Source: Streptomyces camponoticapitis (GTDB lineage: Bacteria; Actinomycetota; Actinomycetes; Streptomycetales; Streptomycetaceae). Taken from it: DNA of 64,000 nucleotides. Shown in pieces: positions 1 through 8,709 of this stretch. The position numbers were made by a program, and so were the translations under genes. Below the pieces are notes generated by a model. The model worked only from the letters and a program-made list of their open reading frames with translations, searched no databases and was not told the origin of the DNA. Positions within the stretch are counted from its first letter, which is position 1; each line of letters starts with the position of its first letter. Location: the NCBI RefSeq assembly GCF_014646115.1, contig NZ_BMMV01000005.1, forward strand, positions 1 through 64,000, read 5' to 3'.

Positions 1-2960
1 CAGTCCCACGACGGGTTGCCGTTGCCGCCCCACTGGTACTTCTTGCCGGCCTGGGTGCGCGCCCACGACAGGGCTTTCTGGACCCGCGGCCCGCCGATGC
101 CCCCGGCGCCCCTCTTGTCGGCTTCCTTGGTGTAGCCGAACAGGGTGTCGATGATGCTTGTGGGGATCTTGCGGATCATCTGGCCGAAGCCGGTGTCCAT
201 GCCGGGGAACGACCGCAGCAGCGGGTCGACGACGTGCTTCACGCCGGCGCGTGCGGACGCCTCCATGCCGTCCTTCAGCCAGCCCGCGGTCTTCTTGATG
301 CCGTCCCAGGCGGCCGATCCGGCACCGGACACGGTCTTGCCGATCCAGCCGAAGATTCCGCCGTCAGCAAAGCGCTGCGTCGGGGTGTTCGGGTTGCCGC
401 CGAACACCGGGGCGAGGGCAGCCTTGACGCCGCCCGCACCACGCGTGCGGGCAATCCGGTTCATGTGGCCGACGAACCCGGAGCCGACCGCGCGGGTGAA
501 CTCCGGCCGCATGATGGCCTCGCCACCCGACATCTCCAGTGCGCCGCCGGTGGGCGAGTAGAACTTATGCGGATCCCTACCGGGCGTGTAGCCGGGCAGG
601 ACGCCGCCCCGGGCGAACTTGACGGCAGGCAATGAGGGGGCCCCGAACGCCTTGGCGACGGCGTTCCAGGTCGGGCGAATTCCCTTCCCATACACCGTAT
701 TGACTATGAATTCGACGGGGCCCCGGGCGATGCTCTTCAGCTTGTCCCAGGCGATCTTGATGGCCGCGCGGGCAAGCTCGAATGCCCTTCCTACCTGGGC
801 AGTTGCCGACTTCAGCTTGTCGAAAACGGGCTTGATGCCCGAGTTCCACACGGTGGAGATGGCCGACTTGATGCCGTTCCATGCCGGCTTTGTGGCGTTG
901 TTCCACAACCAAGTGAAGACCGCGCCCAAGGCGCGCAGACCGGCCTTGAAGTAGCCGAACACGGTCTGGGCTTGGCCCCACATCAGCTTGACGCCAGCGA
1001 TCACCAGCATCGCCATGGGCTTGACGCCCTTGTTGTACAGCCAGAGTGCCGCGTCGGCTACCGCCCAAAAGCCCTGCTTGATCGCAAAGAAGATCGGCTC
1101 AAGCACGGACCACAGGAACTTGGCGACTTCCACGATCAGCCCGAACACGGGCTTGATCACAGAGTTCCACAGCCACATGACCACGGCGCCGATCAGGCGG
1201 ACAGCGAGGTAGATCGGTCCGCCGACGACGATCACGAACAGTGTCGCGAGGATCCGCGCCGCCGTCGAGATGAAGGAGAACGTCGGCTTGATCGCGGTGT
1301 TCCACAGCCAGATCGCGGCGTCCCCGATCGCGCGCAGGCCGGTCATAAACCCGGCGAACGCGGGCTTCAGGATGCTGTTCCAGGCGAATGAGGCGGCCGT
1401 CTGGATGCCCTGCCAGGCGCCCTGGACGATGTTGCGGAACGTCTCGCTGCGCTGGTAAGCGACGTACAGGGCGGCGCCCAGCGCGAGGATCGCGGTGATC
1501 ACAAGGATCACCGGGTTGGCGTTCATCACCAGGTTGAAGGCGGCCTGCGCGAGCGTCGCGCCCTTCTGCACCGTCGTCCACGCGAGAATTGCCCCGCGGT
1601 AGATCGCGAACACCGCAGTGACCGCAGCAACGGCGATCTGCTGGGCAAAGATGGCGGCGGTGAATCCGACAACAGCGATGCCGACAGGGATCAGCCACGT
1701 GCCCATGTCGCGCAGCCAGTCGACCACCGCGGCGCCGCCCTGCCACAGACCCACCAGGGCGGGCAGCAGCACGGAGGCGATGGCCGATCCGACGATGCGG
1801 AGCGGCGGAACCAGGTAGGTGTTGAGGCCGTGGGCGACTCGCGATACGACGGGCAGGACCTCGCCGCCGAGGAAGTCGACGAACCCCTGCTTGAGTGTCC
1901 GGACGAAGACTTCGATCTCGTGCGAGGGTCCGGAGTGCAGGGTCTTGCCCAGCCCGGCCGCGGCGCCGGCGACCTTCCCAAATCCGCTCGCGGCCTTGCC
2001 GGGGTCGAGCTTGAACAGGGCTGCGCCCAGGTCTTCCGCCTGGGTGCCGAAGAGGCCGACGGCGGCGGCGTTCTGCTTGACCGGGTCCTTGATCCCACGG
2101 AGTTTGTCGAGAACCAACTGCAGTCCGTCGTTGGCGCCCTTGCCGCCCTTGGCGATCTTCAGGGACATGTCTTCGGCGTCCAGGCCGATCGCCTTGTACG
2201 CGTCCTGCGACGACTCGGACATGTCGATCGCGCGGATCGAGAACTCCTTGAACGCGTCCGCGATGATGTCGGTGTCGCGGGCGCCGCCCTGGAGGCCCTG
2301 CTGGAACAGGCCGAGCGCCTGCTTGCTGTCGATGCCCAGCTTCTTGAGCTGGACGGGGTACTCCTGGAACGTCTCCAGCAAGTCCTCGGCGTTCGGCCCG
2401 AGCTTCTGCATGCCGACGGTGATGACGTCGAGGGCCGCACTGGCTGACGGCGCGAGGCCGTTCTTCATCAGCGCGCTGACGGCCTGCGTCTGCATCGACA
2501 TGTCGGTGCCGAACGTGTTCGCGACGTCGGCCATCTTCGTGGCGATGGACGTCAGCTGCTTGTTCGTCGCGTCCGGCGGCGTCAGGCCCGCGTTGACGAT
2601 CGCGCGGATCGTGTCCGCGCCCTGCTGAATGTCGGTTGTGATGCCGCTGGAGTACAGCTTCCCGGCGATCTTCCCGTAGCGGGCGGCTTCTTGGCCTGTG
2701 GCGCCGAGCTGAGCCTGGAGGGTGGAGGTGATGTTTGCCTGGTCCATTGCCTCCGTGATGCCGGCGACGAGGAGCGCTCCAGCGGCGGCCCCGGCGACGG
2801 CAGCGCCTGCGGCCATCTTGTCGCGGAGACCGCTGCCTGCCGCTTCGCCCGCTTCGCCGCCCGCGTCTTCTGCTGGCCCGACGAGCTGGCGGCGGAGTTC
2901 GTCGGAGATGCCCCGCACCGAGGGGATGATCTGGATCGTTGCGTAGCCGACGTTCGGCAC
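1..2960 (-). CDS. Tail tape measure protein (3' end beyond window)
   Basis: The protein sets siphovirus tail length and is threaded through the tail tube. The reading frame is open from a GTG at 2960 (AGGGGG upstream) to the window edge, at least 986 residues. The N-terminus (MPNVGYATIQIIPSV) is followed by an Ala/Gly-rich hydrophobic stretch and a phage TP901-like region. Between about 836 and 1395 there are six copies of a Trp-rich repeat, W-[LN]-[WY]-N-x3-KP-x-[FWM]. The visible C-terminal end reads KYQWGGNGNPSWD, typical of the start of an NlpC/P60-type peptidase domain just before its catalytic Cys, so the missing part probably carries a peptidoglycan hydrolase. It follows the tail assembly chaperones, the usual order. 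Confidence 0.9.
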   Translation of the reverse strand, partial: MPNVGYATIQIIPSVRGISDELRRQLVGPAEDAGGEAGEAAGSGLRDKMAAGAAVAGAAAGALLVAGITEAMDQANITSTLQAQLGATGQEAARYGKIAGKLYSSGITTDIQQGADTIRAIVNAGLTPPDATNKQLTSIATKMADVANTFGTDMSMQTQAVSALMKNGLAPSASAALDVITVGMQKLGPNAEDLLETFQEYPVQLKKLGIDSKQALGLFQQGLQGGARDTDIIADAFKEFSIRAIDMSESSQDAYKAIGLDAEDMSLKIAKGGKGANDGLQLVLDKLRGIKDPVKQNAAAVGLFGTQAEDLGAALFKLDPGKAASGFGKVAGAAAGLGKTLHSGPSHEIEVFVRTLKQGFVDFLGGEVLPVVSRVAHGLNTYLVPPLRIVGSAIASVLLPALVGLWQGGAAVVDWLRDMGTWLIPVGIAVVGFTAAIFAQQIAVAAVTAVFAIYRGAILAWTTVQKGATLAQAAFNLVMNANPVILVITAILALGAALYVAYQRSETFRNIVQGAWQGIQTAASFAWNSILKPAFAGFMTGLRAIGDAAIWLWNTAIKPTFSFISTAARILATLFVIVVGGPIYLAVRLIGAVVMWLWNSVIKPVFGLIVEVAKFLWSVLEPIFFAIKQGFWAVADAALWLYNKGVKPMAMLVIAGVKLMWGQAQTVFGYFKAGLRALGAVFTWLWNNATKPAWNGIKSAISTVWNSGIKPVFDKLKSATAQVGRAFELARAAIKIAWDKLKSIARGPVEFIVNTVYGKGIRPTWNAVAKAFGAPSLPAVKFARGGVLPGYTPGRDPHKFYSPTGGALEMSGGEAIMRPEFTRAVGSGFVGHMNRIARTRGAGGVKAALAPVFGGNPNTPTQRFADGGIFGWIGKTVSGAGSAAWDGIKKTAGWLKDGMEASARAGVKHVVDPLLRSFPGMDTGFGQMIRKIPTSIIDTLFGYTKEADKRGAGGIGGPRVQKALSWARTQAGKKYQWGGNGNPSWD

Positions 2961-2982
2961 GGGGCGGCCCCCTATTCAGTTG

Positions 2983-3743
2983 TCAGGCGATGCGCCCTTC
3001 GGCGATGGCCTGTTCGCGCTCGCGCTTGCGACGCCGGGCGTCTTCGATCTTCGCCACGCGTTCCGGGGAGTTCTTCCTTGCCCGGCTCTGCGTCACCCAC
3101 CAACGCGGGTACGGCTTCGGGGGCTTCAGCTTCCCCTTCTTCGGGTCGGAGTTGGCCGACGAGAAGTGGAAGTCGAGGCTGGTCACCGCGTCGAACACGT
3201 CGGCCAGCAGGACTTCCTGGCCGGTCGGCTCGGGGAGCCCGTCGCGCAGGGCGGTGCGGGTGGCCGCCTGAGGCGACAGGCCGCTGACGAGGCTGGCCAA
3301 CTCCCGGTATGTCAGGTCCCCGTTGGTCAGGTCGCGCAGACGGACGCCGTACTCGCGCCGGAGGTCCGCTTCGAGCGCTCTGCCGTGCCTCCGGATCAGC
3401 TCTCGGAGGCGTCCGATTCCCCCGGCTCCATCCCGCAGTGCTTGCGGTAGTTCGCGAACAGAGCCTTCATCTTGTACTGCGGAAGCTTGACCTTGCGGAA
3501 GTCGTCGAACTGGTCACCGAGCGATGTGCGGAAAACGCCGATCATCGCCTTCACCTCGCCACCTTCGGCGTGCTCGACGAGGTCCCAGATGTCGAGGCCC
3601 TCCATGTGGGTGAACTCGAAGCGGCGGCCGTTGAAGTGGACGCGGAAGGGGGTGAGGTCGACCTCGGAAGTGACGGCGTCGAGGTTGAAGTCGAACGGCT
3701 GGTCGTCGGCGGTCTTCTTGGCGGGGGCGCGGTTCGTAGTCAT
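2983..3743 (-). CDS. Tail assembly chaperone, long form made by -1 frameshift
   Basis: The second chaperone frame (stop at 2983) has no convincing start of its own: it is open back past 3430 and its first ATG is at 3300, leaving about 40 well-coded upstream residues unexplained. It lies in the -1 frame relative to the 3743 gene and both overlap between 3396 and about 3425, where the sense strand has CCG GGG GAA, a G5 run just before the short-form stop. This matches the conserved G/GT arrangement of lambda-like tail genes, giving a fusion of about 253 residues. The C-terminal part is charged (KKGKLKPPKPYPRWW, RRRKREREQ). The exact slip site is inferred. Confidence 0.75.
3396..3743 (-). CDS. 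Tail assembly chaperone, short form
   Basis: A 115-residue protein with an acidic N-terminal half (FDFNLDAVTSEVDLTPF) and a Phe/Lys-rich C-terminal half, the size and position of the siphovirus tail chaperone G that binds the tape measure protein during tail assembly. It sits directly upstream of the tape measure gene and downstream of the major tail protein. Its ATG overlaps the stop of the preceding gene (ATGA), so translation is probably coupled. The stop at 3396 is bypassed by the proposed -1 frameshift. Recognised from position, length and the overlapping second frame rather than from a strong sequence motif. Confidence 0.8.
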   Translation of the reverse strand: MTTNRAPAKKTADDQPFDFNLDAVTSEVDLTPFRVHFNGRRFEFTHMEGLDIWDLVEHAEGGEVKAMIGVFRTSLGDQFDDFRKVKLPQYKMKALFANYRKHCGMEPGESDASES

Positions 3744-4090
3744 GCGCGGTTCTCACTCTCGGGGGTGGCGGGCTTGAGGATCTGGAGACTCAGAGTGGGG
3801 ATGGTGAGGCGGACCATTCCGGCGCCGTCAGGGCTGAGAGTCAGCTCCATCTGGTCGGCCTGGATGACCCACGGGAACGGCTTCCCGTCGATGTGGATGT
3901 CGCCGCCAGGCTGGATGACGATGCTCTGCGCGAGCGGCACCTCTGCCTGAGTTGCGGGGCGTTGGCGTTCGGCGGCGAGCGAGGCGACGACGCGACTGCG
4001 CTGGTGGCGCGGCAGTTCAGCGCCCTGGTAGATCAGACCGAGGCGAACGGCCTGCTTGTAGATCTCACCCTCAGTGAAGGACAGGGGCAT
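3740..4090 (-). CDS. Small tail-region protein, function unknown
   Basis: A 116-residue protein starting MPLSFTEGEIYKQAVRLG with a beta-rich C-terminal half (PFPWVIQADQMELTLSP). It has no motif I recognise. It lies between the major tail protein and the tail chaperones and its stop overlaps the chaperone start by four bases, so it belongs to the late structural operon. A minor tail or tail-tube accessory role is a positional inference only. Confidence 0.7.
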   Translation of the reverse strand: MPLSFTEGEIYKQAVRLGLIYQGAELPRHQRSRVVASLAAERQRPATQAEVPLAQSIVIQPGGDIHIDGKPFPWVIQADQMELTLSPDGAGMVRLTIPTLSLQILKPATPESENRA

Positions 4091-4096
4091 TGAGGC

Positions 4097-4273
4097 TCAC
4101 CGACCGTCCGCCGCTACGCCCTGGCGGACGATGCTGCGGACATCCAGGGGGCGGACGTAGGCGACAACCTCGTTGCGGATGTAGGCGACGTACTGCTCGC
4201 CGTCGTAGTCGAGGCGTTCGACGTCGAGGGTCTGCTCGGTGCCGTCGTCGTAGGTGATCAGGTACTGGGACAT
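4097..4273 (-). CDS. Small acidic protein in tail operon
   Basis: A 58-residue ORF beginning MSQYLITYDDGTEQTLDV and ending QGVAADGR, six bases upstream of the next gene. It is rich in Asp, Glu and Tyr and shows normal GC-biased codon use. GAACCGCGC precedes the ATG, so the ribosome site is weak. The strand, tight spacing and coding bias argue that it is real. Function unknown. Confidence 0.7.
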   Translation of the reverse strand: MSQYLITYDDGTEQTLDVERLDYDGEQYVAYIRNEVVAYVRPLDVRSIVRQGVAADGR

Positions 4274-4349
4274 GCGCGGTTCCCTTCGGGTGCGCGGTTC
4301 GGGTAGAGCCGGGGCGCGGTGAACCGCGCGAACTCCGCGCCCCGGCCGA

Positions 4350-4871
4350 TCAGGCTCCGGCAGTGAACTGCCGGAGGAAGAGGACCTTGCCCGACGTCGG
4401 GAAGATCGTGGCGACCAGCGAGTACGCGGTCAGGTCCGTCTCGTTCTCCTGGACGTCACCGTCCAGGTCGACCTCCGCGTACTGGGCGGTGATCAGGCGC
4501 TTGACCTTGTCGCCCTCGCGCGTCTCGAACGCCATCTTGATCTGCGCCGGACGCGGCACGATGATCTCGGTCTCGGTGCTGCCCGGCCAGATCAGCGACC
4601 GGGTCGTCTCGTTGTCCTCCAGCGCGGTGAAGGACTTCGTCAGCTTGAAGTGCGCGCGCGACGTGCGGACGAGAATGCCGCCCCACGCGTACTTGTCGTC
4701 CTTGTCCTCGTCGCGGGACTCGGTGTAACCCTCGTCGCCGTCGAGAAGGCCAACGAGTCCCCAGTCCACGCTGAACGGGTCATCGACGGTCGCAGGGTTG
4801 GTCGCGGACAGGGGGCCGACATACACGTCGGCGTCGGTCCACAGTGAAGCGTTAGTCGGGTCGCCGGCCAC
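4350..4871 (-). CDS. Major tail tube protein
   Basis: A 173-residue protein, beginning VAGDPTNASLWTDADVYVG, that builds the tail tube. I chose the GTG at 4871 because AGGAGG (4878-4883) sits six bases upstream, better than an in-frame ATG at 4886 that overlaps the ribosome site. The sequence is beta-rich with a YTESRDEDKDDKYAWGG loop and a central LIWPGSTETEIIVPRPAQ segment typical of actinophage tail tube proteins. It lies between the head-tail connector genes and the chaperones, as in other siphoviruses, and is followed by a short intergenic gap. Confidence 0.85.
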   Translation of the reverse strand: MAGDPTNASLWTDADVYVGPLSATNPATVDDPFSVDWGLVGLLDGDEGYTESRDEDKDDKYAWGGILVRTSRAHFKLTKSFTALEDNETTRSLIWPGSTETEIIVPRPAQIKMAFETREGDKVKRLITAQYAEVDLDGDVQENETDLTAYSLVATIFPTSGKVLFLRQFTAGA

Positions 4872-4923
4872 GGCAGACCTCCTCATTCGGTACGGGGTCG
4901 GTGTGCGCGCGGTTCGGCGGTGC

Positions 4924-5349
4924 CTAGGTCAGGACCGTTGGGCGGACGTTGACGGTGACGGTGAACGTGCTGAGGTCGACGGCCGAATCCGTGTTGTCGA
5001 CCGCCGGGAGCGGCCCGGTCGCGGGACGGACGGAACGCAGAACCGTCCCGTCGTGGATGAGCAACAGGCCCTGGCAGAGCTGCGCGAGATCGTGGGCCCG
5101 GTCGGCGTCCTCGTGCCACACGGTGCAGCGCAAGGTGCAGCGGGCATTGGCCATCGAGCCGTGCGGCAGAGTCACGTCCAGCCGGACCAGGACATAGGGC
5201 AGGTGCGGAGTCTCCGGGGAGCGGTCGCCCGGCACGAGGGTGCCAACCTTGACGCCCTCCGCGTAGTCCTCGGAGCGCGCCGCCAGGGCCGCGCGCAACA
5301 CGCCCGCGCCCGCCGACTGCACGTCAGAAAAGACAACCAGCGGCTTCAC
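4924..5349 (-). CDS. Tail terminator-like protein
   Basis: About 141 residues, beginning VKPLVVFSDVQSAG. Position, length and a pattern of hydrophobic strand-forming segments (YVLVRLDVTLPHG, FTVTVNVRPTVLT at the C-terminus) fit the tail terminator/completion protein that caps the tail tube. The GTG at 5349 forms a GTGA overlap with the upstream stop and is preferred; an in-frame ATG at 5367 would give six more residues. Assigned by synteny; sequence similarity not tested. Confidence 0.65.
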   Translation of the reverse strand: MKPLVVFSDVQSAGAGVLRAALAARSEDYAEGVKVGTLVPGDRSPETPHLPYVLVRLDVTLPHGSMANARCTLRCTVWHEDADRAHDLAQLCQGLLLIHDGTVLRSVRPATGPLPAVDNTDSAVDLSTFTVTVNVRPTVLT

Positions 5350-5636
5350 CGCGCGCCGCCCCGCCACTCGCGAATCTCCAACTGTGCGGCACCGGCCGCG
5401 CGGGTCAGAATCCCGTCGCGCGCCTGCCAGGCCATCGCCCGCCGGTCCGCCACAACCACCGTCGCCGCGCCACGGTCCGTCGTGTACGAGCGGACCTCAA
5501 TCGTCGTGCCCGACGGGACCATGGCCCGCACGTTCGCGGCCACCTCACCCGCCTTGCCATTGACCAGCTGGCGCACCTCGTCGCCGCGAAGAACCTCGCG
5601 GACCCCGGCGGCATCGAGACGGAAATCCTCCAGCAC
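5346..5636 (-). CDS. HK97 gp10-like head-tail connector
   Basis: A 96-residue protein (MLEDFRLDAAGVREVLRG) with the pattern of HK97 gp10/tail-completion proteins: an N-terminal helical half with VRQLVNGKAGEVAANVRAM followed by a beta half containing EVRSYTTDRGAATVVV. That strand pattern recalls the R-x-V-V region of the family. It precedes the tail terminator-like gene and overlaps it. The connector joins the neck to the tail tube. Family assignment is from pattern and order. Confidence 0.7.
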   Translation of the reverse strand: MLEDFRLDAAGVREVLRGDEVRQLVNGKAGEVAANVRAMVPSGTTIEVRSYTTDRGAATVVVADRRAMAWQARDGILTRAAGAAQLEIREWRGGAR

Positions 5637-5645
5637 GGCAGCCTC

Positions 5646-5993
5646 CTATCCGGTGACGCGCTTCACCTCGAACTCGATGTGATGCACCTCGTCTGCGAAC
5701 AGCTCGGGCCAGCGGGCTACTTCGCCGTCGACCTCCAGCGTCATGCCGTCCCACTCGATGCGGTCGACAGCGGTGATGTCCGGGTTGGTGCCCTCGGCCG
5801 ACTGGACGTGCCAGCCGGTGACGACGGCGTCGCGCTGCTCGTCCACGGTCTCCTGCTGGATGCTGGGCTGAATGTTCAGCAGGTCCACGGTGAGGCGGGT
5901 GACGGCGCCGGGCGACCAATCCGCGACGGTGTTGCCGCCGCGGTCCGTGCGCTCGCCCGCGCGCACGCGCACCGCGCTCTGGTTGAACATCAT
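5646..5993 (-). CDS. Head-tail adaptor / stopper-like protein
   Basis: A 115-residue protein starting MMFNQSAVRVRAGERTDRGGN. The ATG at 5993 overlaps the upstream stop (TGATG), and the longer in-frame extension upstream is rejected because it is a shadow of the neighbouring gene. The beta-rich layout (RIEWDGMTLEVDGEVARW, HHIEFEVKRVTG) and the position between the first connector and the gp10-like gene fit the head-completion stopper. No diagnostic motif was seen. Confidence 0.7.
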   Translation of the reverse strand: MMFNQSAVRVRAGERTDRGGNTVADWSPGAVTRLTVDLLNIQPSIQQETVDEQRDAVVTGWHVQSAEGTNPDITAVDRIEWDGMTLEVDGEVARWPELFADEVHHIEFEVKRVTG

Positions 5994-6544
5994 CAGGCGT
6001 CCCCGGAGGTTCGGATCTTGTGGCGGGCCACGGCCGCGGACCACTGACTGGACACGCCCACGGCGGCCGTGGCCCCGAACGTCACGGACTGACCGCCGAC
6101 GGCCCGGCTTTGCACGCCGGCCGGCACGGTGAACATCGTGCGGGCCTGGTCGATGACCGCTTCCTGAATGTCCTCCGGGATCGGATTCCACCCGTGCGAG
6201 TACACGACCGCCAGGCAGCGCAGGCGGTCCGGCCACCGGTAGCAGTTGAGCCGCCGGAGCGCACCCATGTCCGACCACTGGTAGTCGGTGCCCTCGACAA
6301 GGAGTTCGCCGTCGAGCTCCACACTGGCGACTTCGGTCGTCGGCCAGACGGGCAGCAGCAGCGACTCGCGGCCGTTGCCGTCGAGCGTCACATGGTCGTC
6401 GGGCACCAGATCCACGTCGTGGCCGACCGCGCCACGGAACCGCCGGGTGGCTGCCCGCAGGGCGGCCAGCAGCTTCGGATCGTTCGCCGGCTTCCCCAGC
6501 CAGACGGCCAGCTCGTCAGGGTCCGCCAGGAACTCAGTCGCCAC
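5993..6544 (-). CDS. Head-tail connector (gp6-like adaptor)
   Basis: About 183 residues, beginning VATEFLADPDELAVWLGK. The N-terminal helices containing DPKLLAALRAATRRFRGAVGHD and a later GWNPIPEDIQEAVIDQAR segment are typical of phage gp6-like connectors that sit beneath the portal. The GTG at 6544 is preferred because the longer frame to 6655 is an Arg/Pro-rich shadow of the upstream gene. It overlaps that gene by 11 bases and the next by one base. Confidence 0.8.
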   Translation of the reverse strand: MATEFLADPDELAVWLGKPANDPKLLAALRAATRRFRGAVGHDVDLVPDDHVTLDGNGRESLLLPVWPTTEVASVELDGELLVEGTDYQWSDMGALRRLNCYRWPDRLRCLAVVYSHGWNPIPEDIQEAVIDQARTMFTVPAGVQSRAVGGQSVTFGATAAVGVSSQWSAAVARHKIRTSGDA

Positions 6545-6884
6545 CGGGGGCGGCCTTGCCGCGCGGCGTGCGGGCCTTGTTCTGCGATCCGGCCCGCGCC
6601 TTGTTCGGGGACTCCGGGACGGCCTTCGCCTCGGCCGCAGGGGCGGCGTCGACAAGATCCTCGTCGGTGAGGCCGTACCTTGCGGCGTCGGCCTCGTTGA
6701 ACTTCATGACGGTCTCGGCGCCCGACGGCGACGTGTACCGGTATCTCTTCAGCGGCCCGCCCACGGCGGCCACCTCCTCGATGTTCTGGTCGACCGGAAC
6801 CGACATGGAGGGCGGGCCGCACGCCGCGTGCTCGGCGCCGCACGGACACCGCCCCTGAGCCGTCCGGTGGGTGAACAGCGTCAC
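6534..6884 (-). CDS. Small structural-region protein with Cys cluster
   Basis: A 116-residue protein. Residues 13-22 hold CPCGAEHAAC, a possible metal-binding cluster. The middle (KRYRYTSPSGAETVMKFNEADAARYG) is compact, and the C-terminal 40 residues are a Pro/Lys/Ala-rich, probably disordered, basic tail. It sits between capsid and connector genes, with its start overlapping the stop of the upstream gene (ATGA). It could be a head accessory protein, but I do not recognise the family. Confidence 0.65.
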   Translation of the reverse strand: MTLFTHRTAQGRCPCGAEHAACGPPSMSVPVDQNIEEVAAVGGPLKRYRYTSPSGAETVMKFNEADAARYGLTDEDLVDAAPAAEAKAVPESPNKARAGSQNKARTPRGKAAPGGD

Positions 6885-7093
6885 GACGCCATCTGGCCGG
6901 ACGAACGCATCGCCGCCATCAGCGCGTTGACCTTGGTGCGCAGCGCCAGGTAGTCGGCGCGCAGAGCGTCGTACTCGGCCTTCGTCGGCGTGGCGCCAGC
7001 AGCGACCACCGAAGTGGCCGCGCCGGCGTCCGCGACCGCCGCCGTCCGCTTGCCCTCACGGGCCGCGCCGGCAGCAGGGTCCAGATATGCCAT
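6881..7093 (-). CDS. Small coiled-coil protein downstream of capsid genes
   Basis: A 70-residue protein. An Ala/Gly-rich N-terminal half is followed by a heptad-like helix, AEYDALRADYLALRTKVNAL. Small proteins of this kind after the major capsid gene often serve as head fibre or decoration-anchor proteins, but that is a positional guess. The stop overlaps the next start by four bases. Confidence 0.65.
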   Translation of the reverse strand: MAYLDPAAGAAREGKRTAAVADAGAATSVVAAGATPTKAEYDALRADYLALRTKVNALMAAMRSSGQMAS

Positions 7094-7102
7094 GTCAGCC
7101 TC

Positions 7103-7372
7103 CTATTGCTGGATCAACGCGACGCTGAGTGTCAGCGTTGACCCGCCAGCGGTGTTCTTCACGTGAAGCTCCTCGTTGTGCACGCTGACCTTCAGAGGAG
7201 AACCAGACGCGCCCACCTGAAATGCGGTGTCAGTGCCGCTGGCATCCTCGGCCACAACCAGCTGAACGGCGCCAGCCAGGTACACGTCCCAATCCCCCTG
7301 AGGGGACGCCGCCAACGCACCGAATACGCCAACAGTCGCCCCGGGGGGAATCGTGACCTGACGTGCGTACAT
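7103..7372 (-). CDS. Small beta-rich protein after major capsid protein, possible head decoration protein
   Basis: An 89-residue protein starting MYARQVTIPPGATVGVFG and ending LTLSVALIQQ, with alternating hydrophobic residues throughout (VQLVVAEDASG, VSVHNEELHVKN). The ATG at 7372 forms a TGATG overlap with the major capsid stop, so it should be made in proportion to the capsid protein. Size, coupling and beta content suggest a decoration or cement protein. This is inference. Confidence 0.7.
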   Translation of the reverse strand: MYARQVTIPPGATVGVFGALAASPQGDWDVYLAGAVQLVVAEDASGTDTAFQVGASGSPLKVSVHNEELHVKNTAGGSTLTLSVALIQQ

Positions 7373-8703
7373 CACGCCGCAGTCAGGTCGATCTCGACGA
7401 AGGCGTTGGGCTGAAGCACCCCGAACGCGGCGCGCATCTCGGCGAGGATCGCGACGAGGTTGCGAACGAAGAAGTCGAGGTGCGAGTCGGTCATCTGGAT
7501 GGTGGCCTGCTCGCGGTCCCAGAGGATCGCCTTGCGGAAATCGCCGACGTAGCCGGTGCCCGCGGGGACGGCCTCGGTCTCGATGACCGGCACGCCCCAG
7601 AGGTTGCCCGCAGTGCCCGTGCCGGCCGGGCCGCCGAAGTAGTAGCGGGCCTCGTTGTCCTGGAGCAGGTCGATCGTCTCCAGGTCGGCAGGGTTGAGCA
7701 GGTACGCGTTCGCGACGGAGCGGCCCACGGTGCGGACCTTCGTCTTCGCCTTGCGGGTGGTGGTGAGGGCGTCGGTGTCCCACGCCTGCGACTGCGTGCC
7801 GGAGACGGTGGCGATGCCCTCGAAGTTTTCGCCCGTGTTGTCGCCCTGGACGATCTGGTCTTCGAGCTCCTCCTCCAGTCCGTAGCGGAGGAAGGCGTCG
7901 ATGAGGGTCCGGATCTGCGCGGCGTCGGACAGGGCCCGCTTCGTGACGGGCATCCAGTGCGCGATCGTCTTCACCGGGGCGGTGATCTTCGCCAGGGCGA
8001 GCCCGGACTCGGGCTTGTAGCCGCCGCCAGCCACGTTGACCAGGGCGCCGGCTCCACCGGGGGCGGTGGGCGCCGCCGACGAAGTGGCCTCCGCGACCGG
8101 GGCCGCGTTGTTCGTGATCGACGTGACGCGCACGTACTCGACGGTGTCGCTGGTCGTGCTGCCGTTGGTGACGACGTCCCGGATCCGCAGCGGGCGCTGA
8201 AAGACGTCCGTGCCGACCTGGAGACCGCGCCAGTCGTTCTGGACCAGCGACCCGGCAGACGTGTCCGAAGCGCCGGTGACGAGGGACTTGAAGCCCACCA
8301 TCTCCGACTGGACGCGCTGCTGCTTCCCGAACACACCGTTCGGCGCGCTCGCCAGCAGGCCCTTGTACTCGGCGCTGTTGGTGAACTGCTCGCCCAGGGA
8401 CTTGCCGCGCTCCGGGAGTTCGAACCCGGACGCGGTGCGCCGGCGGCCGTCCTCGTCGGTCTTCGCGTTCAGGGCGATGTCGTCGCCCAAGTCGGCGAGA
8501 GTCTTCTTCAGTTCGTCGTTGCCGCGGGCCTTCTCGATCTCACCTTTGGCCTCGGTCGCCTTGGCCATATGCTCGCGCAGCTGGCCGGCCTCTTCGGGTG
8601 TGAAGTCGCGGTCGCCGTCCTCCTCGGCCGTCTTCGTGATCTGGCGGGCTTCGAGGAGGTGGTGCTTCATGAGCTCCTTGAGCTCATCGATCTTGCTGGG
8701 CAT
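7372..8703 (-). CDS. Major capsid protein, HK97 fold
   Basis: A 443-residue HK97-type capsid protein. Residues 1 to about 115 form a charged, helical scaffolding (delta) domain (IDELKELMKHHLLEARQ). The mature shell domain follows, with the E-loop region, a Pro/Gly/Ala-rich insertion near residue 210 (SSAAPTAPGGAG), IAHWMPVTKRALSDAAQI and the C-terminal LWDREQATIQMTDSHLDFF region typical of the phage_capsid family. The protease gene lies immediately upstream and would remove the delta domain. Confidence 0.95.
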   Translation of the reverse strand: MPSKIDELKELMKHHLLEARQITKTAEEDGDRDFTPEEAGQLREHMAKATEAKGEIEKARGNDELKKTLADLGDDIALNAKTDEDGRRRTASGFELPERGKSLGEQFTNSAEYKGLLASAPNGVFGKQQRVQSEMVGFKSLVTGASDTSAGSLVQNDWRGLQVGTDVFQRPLRIRDVVTNGSTTSDTVEYVRVTSITNNAAPVAEATSSAAPTAPGGAGALVNVAGGGYKPESGLALAKITAPVKTIAHWMPVTKRALSDAAQIRTLIDAFLRYGLEEELEDQIVQGDNTGENFEGIATVSGTQSQAWDTDALTTTRKAKTKVRTVGRSVANAYLLNPADLETIDLLQDNEARYYFGGPAGTGTAGNLWGVPVIETEAVPAGTGYVGDFRKAILWDREQATIQMTDSHLDFFVRNLVAILAEMRAAFGVLQPNAFVEIDLTAA

Positions 8704-8709
8704 GGATCC

